Positions 33,565 through 44,457 of a stretch of 64,000 bases of DNA are shown here, piece by piece. The position numbers and the translations under genes were made by a program. This stretch comes from Tundrisphaera sp051175315 (GTDB taxonomy: Bacteria; Planctomycetota; Planctomycetia; Isosphaerales; Isosphaeraceae), in the NCBI RefSeq assembly GCF_051175315.1, contig NZ_CP195100.1, positions 1,612,001-1,676,000 on the forward strand, in the 5' to 3' direction. The notes below the pieces were generated by a model. That model was given only the letters and a program-made list of their open reading frames with translations. It ran no database searches and was not told the DNA's origin. Within the stretch, counting starts at the first letter, position 1. Each line of letters starts with the position of its first letter.

Positions 33565-34428
33565 ATGAACGACGACCTGTTGAGCCTGCTGCCCGCCGCC
33601 GAGCTGACCCGCCGCGGCTTCGTGATGACCACCCTGGCCGCCGGCTTCGCCCTGTCGGTCCAGCCGGTCTCCGCCGAGACCATCACCACCGACGCCCAGG
33701 GGCTGGAGGCGGGGGAGGTCAAGATCCCGGTCGCCAACGGCACCATCCCCGCCTACCGGGCCATGCCCGCGATGGGGGAGAACTTCCCGGTCGTCCTGGT
33801 GATTCAGGAAGTCTGGGGCGTCCACGAGCATATCAAGGATCTGTGCCGCCGCCTGGCCAAGGCCGGCTACCTGGCCATCGCCCCCGAGTTGTTCGCCCGC
33901 CAGGGGGATGTGTCCGGCTACACCGACATCCCCAAGCTGATCTCCGAGGTCGTCTCCAAGGTCCCGGACGCCCAGGTCATGTCCGACATCGACGCAACGG
34001 TCGCCTACGTCAAGAAGACGGGCAAGGCCGACGCGGCGAAGCTGGCGATCACCGGCTTCTGCTGGGGCGGCCGGATCGTGTGGCTCTACGCGGCCCACAA
34101 CCCCGAGCTGAAGGCGGGCGTCGCCTGGTACGGCAAGCTGGTCAGCCCGACCACGCCGCTCCAGCCCAAGCACCCGATCGACGTGGCCGCCCAGATCAAG
34201 GCGCCGATCCTCGGGCTCTACGGCGAGGCCGACGGCGGCATCCCGGTCGCCACCGTCGAGCAGATGCGCGAGGCCCTGAAGGCCGCGGGCAAGACGGCCG
34301 AGATCCACGTCTACCCCAACGCCCCGCACGCCTTCAACGCCGACTACCGTCCCAGCTATCGCAAGCCCGAGGCCGAGGACGGCTGGAAGCGGATGCTCGC
34401 CTGGTTCAAGGATCACGGCGTGGCCTGA
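33565..34428 (+). CDS. Dienelactone hydrolase family protein, exported by Tat
   Basis: A 287-residue alpha/beta hydrolase. The N terminus has a twin-arginine signal (LTRRGFVMTTLAAGFALSV, Arg16-Arg17) ending near VSA at residue 37. The mature part has the DLH catalytic set: Cys166 in ITGFCWGG, a late Asp in GEADGGIP and His in PHAFN; QEVWGVHEH carries the conserved Glu. The family hydrolyses dienelactone-like or other ester substrates; a periplasmic location is inferred from the signal. It is followed after 25 bp by the deformylase gene. Confidence 0.88.
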   Translation: MNDDLLSLLPAAELTRRGFVMTTLAAGFALSVQPVSAETITTDAQGLEAGEVKIPVANGTIPAYRAMPAMGENFPVVLVIQEVWGVHEHIKDLCRRLAKAGYLAIAPELFARQGDVSGYTDIPKLISEVVSKVPDAQVMSDIDATVAYVKKTGKADAAKLAITGFCWGGRIVWLYAAHNPELKAGVAWYGKLVSPTTPLQPKHPIDVAAQIKAPILGLYGEADGGIPVATVEQMREALKAAGKTAEIHVYPNAPHAFNADYRPSYRKPEAEDGWKRMLAWFKDHGVA

Positions 34429-34453
34429 CCCCCGACGCGGAGATCCTCGCCCG

Positions 34454-34981
34454 ATGCCGAACTTCCTGGAAATCGCCGAGTTGGGCGAGCCGGTCCTCCG
34501 GGCCCCGACCGGCCCGGTCGCCGCGCCGGCCGACGACTCGCTGCGGGCGTTCGCGGCCGACCTGATGGCGACCATGGAACGGAGCCAAGGCGTGGGGATC
34601 GCCGCGCCCCAGGTCTATCGCTCGGACCGGATCTTCATCGTCGCCACCCGGCCCAACCCCCGCTATCCCGACGCCCCGACGATGGAGCCGACCATCGTGC
34701 TCAACCCCGAGATCATCGAGCGGTCCGACGAGATCGTCGCGGGCTGGGAAGGCTGCCTGAGCATCCCCGGCATCCGGGGGCTGGTGCCCCGGCCGCGGCG
34801 GATCGTGGCCCGGTATCAGACCCTGGACGGAGAGGTCGTCGAGCGCGAGTTCGTCGACTTCCCGGCCCGGGTCTTCCAGCACGAGGACGATCACCTCCGC
34901 GGGATCGTCTTCCTGGACCGGCTGGCGTCCAACCGGGACATCATCACCGAGAAGGAATACCGCAAGATGGTCGCCGGCTGA
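34454..34981 (+). CDS. def: Peptide deformylase
   Basis: A 175-residue metalloenzyme that removes the formyl group from nascent N-terminal methionine. All three motifs are present: GVGIAAPQ (46-53), EGCLS (99-103) and HEDDH (143-147), giving the Cys-His-His metal site and catalytic Glu. The third motif reads QHEDDH, where other family members often have QHExDH. No fmt gene is visible alongside, unlike in many genomes. Confidence 0.95.
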   Translation: MPNFLEIAELGEPVLRAPTGPVAAPADDSLRAFAADLMATMERSQGVGIAAPQVYRSDRIFIVATRPNPRYPDAPTMEPTIVLNPEIIERSDEIVAGWEGCLSIPGIRGLVPRPRRIVARYQTLDGEVVEREFVDFPARVFQHEDDHLRGIVFLDRLASNRDIITEKEYRKMVAG

Positions 34982-35015
34982 TCGGGATCGAACAGCCGGC
35001 GACCCGCCGCGTCGT

Positions 35016-37199
35016 TTACTTGACGACTTCGATCACCACCGATTCGACCTTGCCGGTGAATGGGAACGGGGACTCGTAGGGGCCGACGGCCCCGTTCTCG
35101 TCGCTGCCCACTTCCAGGCCGTCCTTGGGCATCCGGGCCAGGAGGCTGCCCTTGGCCGGCCCGGCGGCCGGGCCGCCGTCGATGGCCAGCGTGACCGAGC
35201 CGTCGGCGTCGACCCGGGCGACCGCGGTGTGCTCGCCGGGCGTGAGTTTGGGCCCGACGGCACGCGCCACGCCGTCGCCGGAACGGAGCAGGAAGCGGGG
35301 CCGATCTCCCTGGACGAACAGGGTAAACCCGGCCGCGGTGCCGCCCTGGGCGACGATCACGCCCTCGGTCTTCCCTTCGGCCGTGCGGAATTTCGCCTCG
35401 ACCGTGAAGGCATGCCCGACCAGGCCCGGCGCCCGGGGCGCGGGGAGGTGGTCGCCCTGGTGGAGCGTGAACCGGGAGGCGGGGCTGCCCGCGGTCTGCG
35501 CCCCCTCCTTCTCCCGCCAGGCCCCCAGGGGCAGGACGTTGGCGCGGGCGGCGTAGGCATCCCACTGGGCGGCCATCGCCTTGACCCGTTCCGGCTGGGC
35601 CGAGGCCAGGTCGTGCATCTCGGCCCGGTCGGCGTCGATGTCATACAGTTCCCAGGGCTCGCCCGCCTTGGCCACCAGCTTCCAGCGGCCGTCTCGGACG
35701 GCGCGGTTGCTCTCGTGCTCCCAGAAGATCGGCTGCGGGCGGTTCAGCGACTCCCCGGCGAAGGCCGGGCGGAGGCTCACCCCTTCGCGGGGCTTGATGG
35801 CCTGGCCGCCGAACTCGGCGGGATAGGTGGCGCCGGACAGGTCGACGCAGGTGGCCATGATGTCGATCAGGTGCCCCGGTTGCCGCTCGAACTGCCCGGC
35901 CCGCTCCGGCTTGATCCCGGCCGGCCAGTGGGCGATCAGGGGGGTGGAGATCCCGCCTTCGTGGGTCCAGTGCTTGTACTCGCGGAACGGCGTGTTGCTG
36001 ACGTTGGCCCAGTCGCGGCCGTAGGCCAGGTAGGTGTCGGCCGGGCCGGGCATCACGCCGGGGCCGGTGCGGATCCAGCGGCCGTCGCGGGTCTGCATCG
36101 GCGGGGCGGTCTTGGGCTGGAGTTCGTCGGGCCGCAGCGGACGGAGGTTGGCCGGGGCCGGCTCCGCCTCCTTGATCCGTCCGGTGGTCTCGGCGCAGGC
36201 GCCGTTGTCCTGGAGGAACAGGATCACGGTGTTATCGTACTGGCCCTTCGCCTTCAACTCGGCCACGATCCGGCCGATGCCGGCGTCCATGGTCGTGATC
36301 ATGGCGGCGTAGACCTCCTTGCAGCGGGCCTCCCACGCCTTATCCTTGACGTCGGCCCAGGTTTCGGTGCCGGGCGAAAGCTCGGTGCCCGGCGGGATCA
36401 GGCCCATGGCCTTCATCTTCTCGATGCGGGCCGCGCGTCCCACCTCGAAACCGGCGTCGAACCGGCCCTTGTACCTGGCGATGGCCGCCTCCGGGGCCTG
36501 CATCGGCCAGTGGGCCGCGGTGTAGGCGAGGTAGAGGAAGAACGGCTTGTCGGGCGATTCCGCCTGGTGCTCCCCGATGTACTTGACCGCGTTGTCGGAC
36601 AGGGCATCGGTGTAGTAGTACGACTCGGGCTTGTACTCGGGGTCGTTGGCGATGGTGATCGGCCTGTCCTGCCGGGTGAGCGTGCCGGGGTCGAAGTAGT
36701 TGCCGGCGCCGGCGATCGTGCCGTAGAACTTCTCGAACCCGCGGCCCAGTGGCCAGGTGGCGCGGTCGCCGTCCGGCCCCATGAACCGGGTGACGTGCCA
36801 CTTGCCGCACATGTAGGTGCGATAGCCGGCCGGCCGGAGGGCCTCGGCGATCGTCACCGACTGCCGGTTCAGCACGCCGCGATACCCGTCGAAGCCCCGG
36901 TCGTTGGTCATGTGGCCGATGCCGGCCTGGTGGGGATACAGGCCGGTGAGCAGCGACGCGCGGGTCGGGCAGCAGCGGGCGGTGTTGTAGAACTGGGTGA
37001 ACCGCACCCCCTTGCCGGCCAGGGCGTCGAGGTTCGGGGTCTCGATCTCCCCGCCATAGCAGCCGAGGTCGGAGAAACCCATGTCGTCGCTCATGATGAG
37101 GACGATGTTGGGCCGGGATTCGGCCGCTCGGGCCTGGTGCCCGGCGAGCCCGAAGGCCGCCAGGCTGGCGAGGACGATCCGTGGGAAGGCGAGCCGCAT
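35016..37199 (-). CDS. Secreted arylsulfatase with C-terminal lectin-like domain
   Basis: A 727-residue sulfatase. A signal peptide (residues 1-25, ending QARA) is followed by the alkaline-phosphatase-like fold with PNIVLIMSDDMGFSD, the metal-binding Asp pair and the formylglycine motif CCPTR (Cys76 is the predicted modified residue). LFLQDNGAC marks the second metal-binding part. After about residue 560 comes an extra beta-rich domain of 150 residues resembling a concanavalin-like fold. The enzyme would release sulfate from polysaccharides in the periplasm or outside. It is divergent from a secreted glycosidase-like gene 201 bp away. Confidence 0.9.
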   Translation of the reverse strand: MRLAFPRIVLASLAAFGLAGHQARAAESRPNIVLIMSDDMGFSDLGCYGGEIETPNLDALAGKGVRFTQFYNTARCCPTRASLLTGLYPHQAGIGHMTNDRGFDGYRGVLNRQSVTIAEALRPAGYRTYMCGKWHVTRFMGPDGDRATWPLGRGFEKFYGTIAGAGNYFDPGTLTRQDRPITIANDPEYKPESYYYTDALSDNAVKYIGEHQAESPDKPFFLYLAYTAAHWPMQAPEAAIARYKGRFDAGFEVGRAARIEKMKAMGLIPPGTELSPGTETWADVKDKAWEARCKEVYAAMITTMDAGIGRIVAELKAKGQYDNTVILFLQDNGACAETTGRIKEAEPAPANLRPLRPDELQPKTAPPMQTRDGRWIRTGPGVMPGPADTYLAYGRDWANVSNTPFREYKHWTHEGGISTPLIAHWPAGIKPERAGQFERQPGHLIDIMATCVDLSGATYPAEFGGQAIKPREGVSLRPAFAGESLNRPQPIFWEHESNRAVRDGRWKLVAKAGEPWELYDIDADRAEMHDLASAQPERVKAMAAQWDAYAARANVLPLGAWREKEGAQTAGSPASRFTLHQGDHLPAPRAPGLVGHAFTVEAKFRTAEGKTEGVIVAQGGTAAGFTLFVQGDRPRFLLRSGDGVARAVGPKLTPGEHTAVARVDADGSVTLAIDGGPAAGPAKGSLLARMPKDGLEVGSDENGAVGPYESPFPFTGKVESVVIEVVK

Positions 37200-37400
37200 C
37201 GGGCGAGGTCTCCGGGACGATCGGGATCGTGTTCATGGGGCGTGGATTCGACCCAGTATCGGCGAGCGGCCCGGCGATGCAAGGGCCCCGCTCGCTTCCC
37301 GGTCGATCCCCAGGCCGGTACGATCGGGGCGTTCCGGGCCCGCGGGCCCCCCTCCGGGGAGGGGCGGCGAGGCCCGATCGGTCACCAGCGAGCCAGCTTC

Positions 37401-39161
37401 ATGCCTTCGTTTCACGGGATCCGGACCGGGGGATTGATCCTCCTCGCGGCCGGTCTGTTCGCCGCGACCTCATCGGCCCAGTCGTCCGCGCCGTCGCTGA
37501 CGACCGCCCCCTGGCCCCTGACCGACGCCCTGGGCCGATCGGCGCCGATGGCCGGCAAGGTCCCGGCCCCGCGCGGAGACCGCTTCGTCGGGATCTTCTA
37601 CTTCCTCTGGCACAACAACCGGGGCGGGGCCAGCCCCGACGGCGGCCCGTACGACATCGCCAAGATCCTGGCCAGGGACCCGGACGCCCTCAAGCACCCC
37701 GAGTCGCCGCTCTGGGGCCCGTTCGGGCTGTATCACTACTGGGGCGAGCCGCTCTACGGCTACTACCTGGCCGACGACCCCTGGGTGATCCGCCGCCATG
37801 CCCGGCTTTTGGTCGATGCCGGCGTCGACACCCTGATCTTCGACACTACCAACGTCGTGACCTACCCCGAGGTCTACACCAGGATCGGCGAGGTCTTCAC
37901 CGCGATCCGCCAGGAAGGCGGGCGGACGCCGTCGTTCGCCTTCATGGTGAACACCCGGGCCGGCGAGACCGCCCAGAATCTCTACAAGGACCTGTACCAG
38001 CCCGGCCGGTTCCGGGACCTCTGGTTCCAATGGCAGGGCAAGCCGCTCCTGATCTGCGACCCCAAGGAGGCGAGCCCGGAGGTCCGGGATTTCTTCACGC
38101 TCCGCCGGGCCCACTGGCCGTTCACGATGGAGGACACCAAGGACGCCTGGCACTGGGAGGCGACCTACCCGCAGCCCTACGGCTACACGGATGACCCGAA
38201 GAAGGCCGAGCAGGTGGTCGTCTCGACGGCGCAGAACCTCCGGGCGTCGGACGGCAAGGTCACGAACATGAGCAACGGAGACGCCCGCGGACGGAGCTTC
38301 CACGACGGCGTCCAGGACCGAACCCCCGGGGCCGTCCTGCACGGATACAACGTCCAGGAGCAATGGAAGCGTGCCTTCGAACTCGATCCCCCGTTCGTGA
38401 TGGTGACCGGCTGGAACGAGTGGATCGCCGGCCGGTTCGGCAAGCGCGGGCGGATCGACTTCGTGGACCAGTACGACCAGGAGTTCAGCCGCGACATCGA
38501 GCCGATGCGCGGGGGGCACGGCGACAATTACTATGCCCAGCTCGTCGCCAACGTCCGCCGCTACAAGGGCGTCCCGCCGGTGCCCGCCGCCTCGGCCCCG
38601 AAAACGATCCCCATCGACGGCCCGGCGAACCTCTGGGACGACGTCGCCCCCGCCTTCGACGACGACCTCAACGACAACCTCCCGCGCGACCACGAAGGGG
38701 CGGGCGGCACCCACTACGTGAACCGCACCGGGCGCAACGATCTCGTCCTGATGAAGGTCGCCCGCGACGCCGCCAACGTCTCGTTCCTGGCCCGGGCCCG
38801 CGAGCCGATCGTGCCCGGCCTCTGGCTCCTGATCGACGCCGACCAGGATCCGAAGACCGGTTGGGAAGGCTACGACTTCATCGCGGGCCGGATCACCGAA
38901 GGCGATGCGCCCGTCCTGGAACGCAACACCGGGGGCTGGACGTGGGCCAGGGTGGGCACCCTCCCGGCCCGATCCAATGGCACCGACCTGACCCTGTCCA
39001 TCCCGCGCGAGGCGTTGGGGATGGAAGGGACCTGGCCCGTCCGGTTCGACTTCAAGTGGGTCGACAATGCCCAGAAGCCGGGGGATGTGATGGACTTCTA
39101 CGTCAGCGGAGACGTCGCCCCCGAGGGTCGGATGCGGTTCCGATACGTCGGCGATCGCTGA
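37401..39161 (+). CDS. Secreted glycosidase-like protein (GH99/WbsX-type) with C-terminal beta domain
   Basis: A 586-residue exported protein with a signal peptide (GGLILLAAGLFAATSSA, cleavage near residue 27). The main domain (about 50-400) begins VGIFYFLWH and contains YHYWGEPLYGYY and the VTGWNEW motif typical of GH99-like and WbsX-like (beta/alpha)8 proteins. The C-terminal 180 residues (IDGPANLWDDV onward) are a beta-sandwich resembling carbohydrate-binding or DOMON-like modules (WLLIDADQDPKTGWEGYDF). I infer a surface polysaccharide-degrading role together with the divergent sulfatase. The ATG at 37401 is fixed by the signal peptide. Confidence 0.78.
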   Translation: MPSFHGIRTGGLILLAAGLFAATSSAQSSAPSLTTAPWPLTDALGRSAPMAGKVPAPRGDRFVGIFYFLWHNNRGGASPDGGPYDIAKILARDPDALKHPESPLWGPFGLYHYWGEPLYGYYLADDPWVIRRHARLLVDAGVDTLIFDTTNVVTYPEVYTRIGEVFTAIRQEGGRTPSFAFMVNTRAGETAQNLYKDLYQPGRFRDLWFQWQGKPLLICDPKEASPEVRDFFTLRRAHWPFTMEDTKDAWHWEATYPQPYGYTDDPKKAEQVVVSTAQNLRASDGKVTNMSNGDARGRSFHDGVQDRTPGAVLHGYNVQEQWKRAFELDPPFVMVTGWNEWIAGRFGKRGRIDFVDQYDQEFSRDIEPMRGGHGDNYYAQLVANVRRYKGVPPVPAASAPKTIPIDGPANLWDDVAPAFDDDLNDNLPRDHEGAGGTHYVNRTGRNDLVLMKVARDAANVSFLARAREPIVPGLWLLIDADQDPKTGWEGYDFIAGRITEGDAPVLERNTGGWTWARVGTLPARSNGTDLTLSIPREALGMEGTWPVRFDFKWVDNAQKPGDVMDFYVSGDVAPEGRMRFRYVGDR

Positions 39162-39188
39162 GTCGGATGCCGGCGGGACTCGCCCCGG

Positions 39189-40289
<1,101 letters not shown>

Positions 40290-41151
40290 GGTCGGCTCCT
40301 GGAGGGGCGAGGCCCCGGTCGGCGGCCATCCCGGCGAACCGGCGGAGGCCGGCGATCTCGGGCTCGCCGAGGTCATAGGATAGCACGCGGGTCAGGTAAT
40401 CGAAACACTCGGGGATGCCCAGGCCGAGCCTCGGCCCATGCTCACGGGCCAGGTCGTCGGCATGCCTCAGCCCATCGTCGCGGCACCGGGCCAGGGCCTC
40501 GGGCAGGTCGCCCAGGTCGACCCCCGGCCGGACCACCCAGAGGGCGAACACGAACGGCAGGCCCGTCAGGTCACGCCAGGCCTCGGCCAGGTCCACGACC
40601 GCGTGGAACGGGGCATCGGGCACCTTCATGGCCCGGTCGCCGATGGCCAGGACGGCGTCGGCGGTGCTTTCCAGGGGGGAGACGCCCATCGGCAGCGTCT
40701 CGATCACGGCCGGCTTCACCCCGTATCGGGCGTCGAGCCAGACCCGCGTCAGCGCCTGGCTGGTTCGCGACCCCTCGTCCAGCGCCAGCCGCTCGATCCG
40801 GTCGAACGGGACGCGGCTGAACAGCTTCACGCTCCGAACGGCCCCCTTCGCGGCGATCGCGAAACCGGGCAGGATCTCGTAGCCCGAAGCCACCCCGCGA
40901 AGGTACTCGACCGACGGGATCAGCGCGACGTCCAATTCCCCGGCATGGAGTCGGCTCGCCAGCCGGCTCGGCAGGTCCATCGTCAGCTCGGCCTCGGGCG
41001 CCCAGCGATCGAACCGGTGGTACAGGGGCTTGGCGTTCAGGTAGCTGACGGCGCCGACGCGCAGGCGAGGCGGCATGGCGACACTCCGGCCGGGATTCAG
41101 GGCCAGGCGGACCCGGCCTCCGGCCGGTCTCTGGTTTCAGATCCCTTTGAA

Positions 41152-41179
41152 AGTATAGGCCGACGCCCGGAAAACTCAA
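41152..41179 (-). promoter_or_regulatory. Sigma-70-type promoter for mqnA-mqnC
   Basis: On the minus strand TTGAGT (41174-41179), a 16-bp spacer and TATACT (41152-41157) form a promoter starting transcription about 70 bp before the mqnA ATG. Its -35 box overlaps the 3' end of the DinB gene. Confidence 0.6.
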
Positions 41180-41706
41180 CGCGGAATCGCCGGCGGGCTG
41201 CCTTCGGGCTGGGGGACCTGCTCCAGGACATAGAAGACGAAGTCGGTGAATGGGGCATCGACCCCGAGCCGCTTGAGCTTCGAGGCGAGCTGGCCTCGGT
41301 GGTAGGTCTGGTGGTTGGCCAGGTGGCGATAGACGGCCCAGAACGGGAGCCGGCGCGGGTTGCCGCGGGGGTCGTGGGTCTCCCAGATCGAGGCGAGGAT
41401 CTCAGGGGTCGCCGCCGCCAGCAGGCGGTCGCACGTGTCGTAGGCCTCATGCAGCAGCTTGGCGGCGTCTTCGAAGGCCGGGTGCGACTCCTCATCGGGG
41501 AAGGCCCGGATCGTCGTCCCGTCGAGTTGGCTGGACCAGGCCCAGACCACCGACGCCATGTGGACCAGCGTGGCGCGGACCGAGGACCACCCCGGCGCGG
41601 GCTCCCGGGTGTATCGCTCGGGGTCGAGCGACCCGATGGTTTCGAGCATTCGCGTGTCGGCCCAACGCGTGTAGGCGAACAGGGTGGGCAGGTCGTCCTG
41701 GATCAT
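41176..41706 (-). CDS. DinB-family protein
   Basis: A 176-residue four-helix protein of the DinB/YfiT-like metalloenzyme superfamily. The three metal-binding histidines appear as one in LVHMASV and two in NHQTYHRGQL. Such proteins include thiol-dependent S-transferases and others of unknown substrate. The start at ATG 41706 (MIQDDLPTLFAYTRW) is the family N terminus; the frame is open upstream to 42108 without similarity. It lies upstream of mqnA on the same strand but mqnA has its own promoter. Confidence 0.87.
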   Translation of the reverse strand: MIQDDLPTLFAYTRWADTRMLETIGSLDPERYTREPAPGWSSVRATLVHMASVVWAWSSQLDGTTIRAFPDEESHPAFEDAAKLLHEAYDTCDRLLAAATPEILASIWETHDPRGNPRRLPFWAVYRHLANHQTYHRGQLASKLKRLGVDAPFTDFVFYVLEQVPQPEGSPPAIPR

Positions 41707-41935
41707 CGAGGGGGCCTCCGGCGTGCGGTTTGGCCCGATCATGACCGGGGCGGCCCGTCCGGGCAACCGGGGAGGGGCCGGGCGGCTTCGTGCCGTTTCG
41801 GGGTGGATGAGGGAGGGTGGGCGGTGTAGTCTGGAAGCCTTCACGATCACCGACACCGGATCGGTCGACGGGGTCGCTCCGGGCGTCCGCGATGTCGCCA
41901 GCCCGGTCGGACGAAACAGGGGGAACCGCATCGTC

Positions 41936-42319
41936 ATGGCCAGCGCGATCAAGCCCGAGGATCTGGAAGCATATCGCCAGACATTGCTCTCCATCCAGGA
42001 TCGCCTCCGCGGCGACCTCCGGCAGATGACCGACGAGGCGCTGAGCAACGCCCCGGATTCCTCGGGCAATCTGTCCAACGTCCCGCTCCACCTGGCGGAC
42101 GTCGGCACCGAGAACTACGACCAGGAATTCACGCTCAGCCTGATCGAGAACGAGCAGGAGACCCTCGAACAGATCAATGCGGCCTTCCGCAGGATCGACG
42201 CGGGGACCTACGGGCTGTGCGAGGAATGCAACCAGGCGATCGCCAAGCCCCGGCTCCAGGCGTTGCCCTACACCCGCCACTGCATCGAATGCGCCCGCAT
42301 GCTGGAGAGCCGGGGATGA
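41936..42319 (+). CDS. DksA/TraR-type zinc-finger protein
   Basis: A 127-residue protein with a coiled-coil N-terminal half and a C-terminal C4 zinc finger (Cys95, Cys98, Cys116, Cys119 in CEECNQAI and CIECARM). DksA-family proteins bind the secondary channel of RNA polymerase. This one lacks an obvious Asp-x-x-Asp tip, so whether it acts with ppGpp is unclear. The ATG at 41936 fits the family. Its stop overlaps the lspA start (ATGA), a common arrangement of TraR-like genes with lspA. Confidence 0.88.
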   Translation: MASAIKPEDLEAYRQTLLSIQDRLRGDLRQMTDEALSNAPDSSGNLSNVPLHLADVGTENYDQEFTLSLIENEQETLEQINAAFRRIDAGTYGLCEECNQAIAKPRLQALPYTRHCIECARMLESRG

Positions 42320-42897
42320 GCGATGCCAGCACCCCGGGGCCGGCGCCACGGCCGGTCCCGCGCGGCCACGTCATCCTGTTCCTCGCGATCGCGCTGGGCG
42401 GCGCCGCGTTCGACCTGGCGACCAAGACCTACTTCTTCCGGCTCGTCGGCGAGCCGATCGAACGCCGGACCGTCACGGTCATCCCCAACGTGATCGAGCT
42501 CCAGACGAGCTACAACACCGGGGCCCTGTGGGGGTTCATGCGGTCGGTCCCCTACAGCAGCAAGATCTTCGCCGTGCTGTCGATCCTGGCGGTGGGCGGG
42601 ATCGCCTACTGGCTGTTCGTGGGCCGGGCCGCCACCGACCGGAGGCTGACGGTCGCGCTGGCGCTGATCACCGCCGGGGCGCTGGGCAACTGCTACGACC
42701 GGTTGGCGCTGGGCCACGTCCGCGACTTCGTGCACCTGCACATCGACCCGATCAACTTCGAGTGCGCGATCTTCAACTTCGCGGACAACATGCTGGTCGT
42801 CGGGGCGACGGCCCTGGTGTTCCTGGCCCTCCGGCCCGAGCCGCCCCCGGCCGAGGCCGAGGTGGCATCGGCCTCGACGGTGGCTCACACGTCGTAA
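42316..42897 (+). CDS. lspA: Lipoprotein signal peptidase II
   Basis: A 193-residue inner-membrane aspartyl protease that cleaves lipoprotein signal peptides after lipidation. There are four transmembrane helices. The catalytic Asp residues are in GNCYDRL (Asp128) and FNFADN (Asp157), and YNTGALWG matches the conserved NxGAxxG region. The start overlaps the upstream DksA-like stop by 4 bp. Its last 13 bp overlap the convergent glnA end. The window encodes at least one likely substrate, the lipoprotein at 7239-7499. Confidence 0.94.
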   Translation: MSDASTPGPAPRPVPRGHVILFLAIALGGAAFDLATKTYFFRLVGEPIERRTVTVIPNVIELQTSYNTGALWGFMRSVPYSSKIFAVLSILAVGGIAYWLFVGRAATDRRLTVALALITAGALGNCYDRLALGHVRDFVHLHIDPINFECAIFNFADNMLVVGATALVFLALRPEPPPAEAEVASASTVAHTS

Positions 42898-44297
42898 TAG
42901 AGCGTGAACTCATAGGGATGGGGCCGCTCGCGGAGGGCCTCCACCTCGTGCGTCCTCTTGTACCAGATCCAGGTATCGAGGATATCCGAGGTGAAGACGT
43001 CGCCCCGGAGCAGGAACTCGTGGTCGGCCCGGAGGGCGTCCAGCGACACGTCGAGCGACCGGGGCGTGGTCGGGACGTCGGCGAGTTCCTCGGGCTGGAG
43101 GTCGTAGATGTCCTTGTCCAGCGGGTCGCCCGGCCGGGTCTTGGTCTGGATCCCGTCCAGCGCCGCCATCAGCATCGCCGAGTAGAGCAGGTACGGGTTG
43201 GCGGCGGCGTCCGGCACGCGGAACTCGATCCGCCGCGACTTCGGGTTCGGGCTGTGGACCGGGACGCGGATCACCGCCGACCGGTTCCGGCGGCTGTAGG
43301 ACAGCTTGGTCGGGGCCTCGAAGCCGGGGACCAGCCGCTTGTAGCTGTTGGTGGTCGGGTTGGCGAACGCGCACAGGGCCGGCGCGTGCTTCAGCAGCCC
43401 GCCGATGGCGTACAGGCCCAGGTCGCTGAGCCCCGCATAGCCGTTGCCGGCCAGCAGGTTCTGCTGGTCCTTCCAGAGCGAGAAGTGGACGTGCAGCCCC
43501 GACCCGTTGTCGCCGAACAGGGGCTTGGGCATGAACGTGGCCGTCTTGCCGTGGATCCGGGCCACGTTGCGGATGATGTACCGGGCCAGCATGACCTGGT
43601 CGGCCCCTTCGACCAGCGACTGAGGGAGGAGGTCGATCTCCGACTGCCCGCCGGTGGCCGCCTCGTGGTAGTGGGCGGCGGTGTCGATCCCGCATTCGGC
43701 CATCCGGCCGGCCATCTCGGCGCGGAGGTCGACCAGGCTGTCGGTGGGCGGGCAGGGGAAGAAGCCCAGGCCCGACCCGGCCTTATACCCCAGGTTCGGG
43801 TGGCTTGCCTTGCCCCGGTTCCAGGCCCCCTCGACCGAATCGACGTGGTAGTACGCCTCGTGGCCATTCTGGTCGAACCGGGCATCGTCGAAGACGAAGA
43901 ACTCCAGCTCGGGGGCCAGCCGGCAGGTTTCGGCCAGCCCGGTGCTCCGCATGTAGCTGACCGCCTTGCGGGCGATGTTGCGCGGGTCCCGGGTATAATC
44001 CTGCTGGGTGATCGGGTCCTGGATGTTGCAGATCATCGTCAGCGTCGGCCGCGCCGTGAACGGGTCGATCAGCGCGGTCTCGGACTGGGGGACGACCAGC
44101 AGGTCGGCCTCGTTGATCGCACGCCAGCCGACCACGCTGGACCCGTCGAAGCCGATGCCTTCTTCGAAGGTCTCCTCGGTCAGGGCGACGGCCGGGATGG
44201 CGAAGTGCTGCCAGACCCCCGGGAAATCCATGAACCGGAGGTCGACCGTGGTGACCTCGCTCTGGCGGATCTGGGCCAACACTTCTTTCGGTGTCAC
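42885..44297 (-). CDS. glnA: Glutamine synthetase type I
   Basis: A 470-residue dodecameric enzyme that forms glutamine from glutamate, ammonia and ATP. Motifs in order are GFDGSSVVGW, LAPELEFFVFD, HYHEAATGGQSEIDL, FGDNGSGLHVHFSLWKD, the ATP-binding KLSYSRRNRSAVIRVP and EFRVPDAAANPYL. Tyr398 in KDIYDLQPEE corresponds to the residue adenylylated in enteric GSI, so control by GlnE is possible. No typical sigma-54 promoter is seen upstream. Confidence 0.95.
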   Translation of the reverse strand: MTPKEVLAQIRQSEVTTVDLRFMDFPGVWQHFAIPAVALTEETFEEGIGFDGSSVVGWRAINEADLLVVPQSETALIDPFTARPTLTMICNIQDPITQQDYTRDPRNIARKAVSYMRSTGLAETCRLAPELEFFVFDDARFDQNGHEAYYHVDSVEGAWNRGKASHPNLGYKAGSGLGFFPCPPTDSLVDLRAEMAGRMAECGIDTAAHYHEAATGGQSEIDLLPQSLVEGADQVMLARYIIRNVARIHGKTATFMPKPLFGDNGSGLHVHFSLWKDQQNLLAGNGYAGLSDLGLYAIGGLLKHAPALCAFANPTTNSYKRLVPGFEAPTKLSYSRRNRSAVIRVPVHSPNPKSRRIEFRVPDAAANPYLLYSAMLMAALDGIQTKTRPGDPLDKDIYDLQPEELADVPTTPRSLDVSLDALRADHEFLLRGDVFTSDILDTWIWYKRTHEVEALRERPHPYEFTLYYDV

Positions 44298-44457
44298 CGC
44301 TCGAAGCCCTCGCGTCTCGGGCCGATCGCCGGAACCGGCCGGCCCCGGGTGGAGAATCGAGTTTACGGGGTCGGATCGGGATGGACCAGGGATCGACCGT
44401 CATCCCGGCGAATAATTCGCCGATCTGGATCGATCACGCCGGGAAGGAGGGTCGCTC

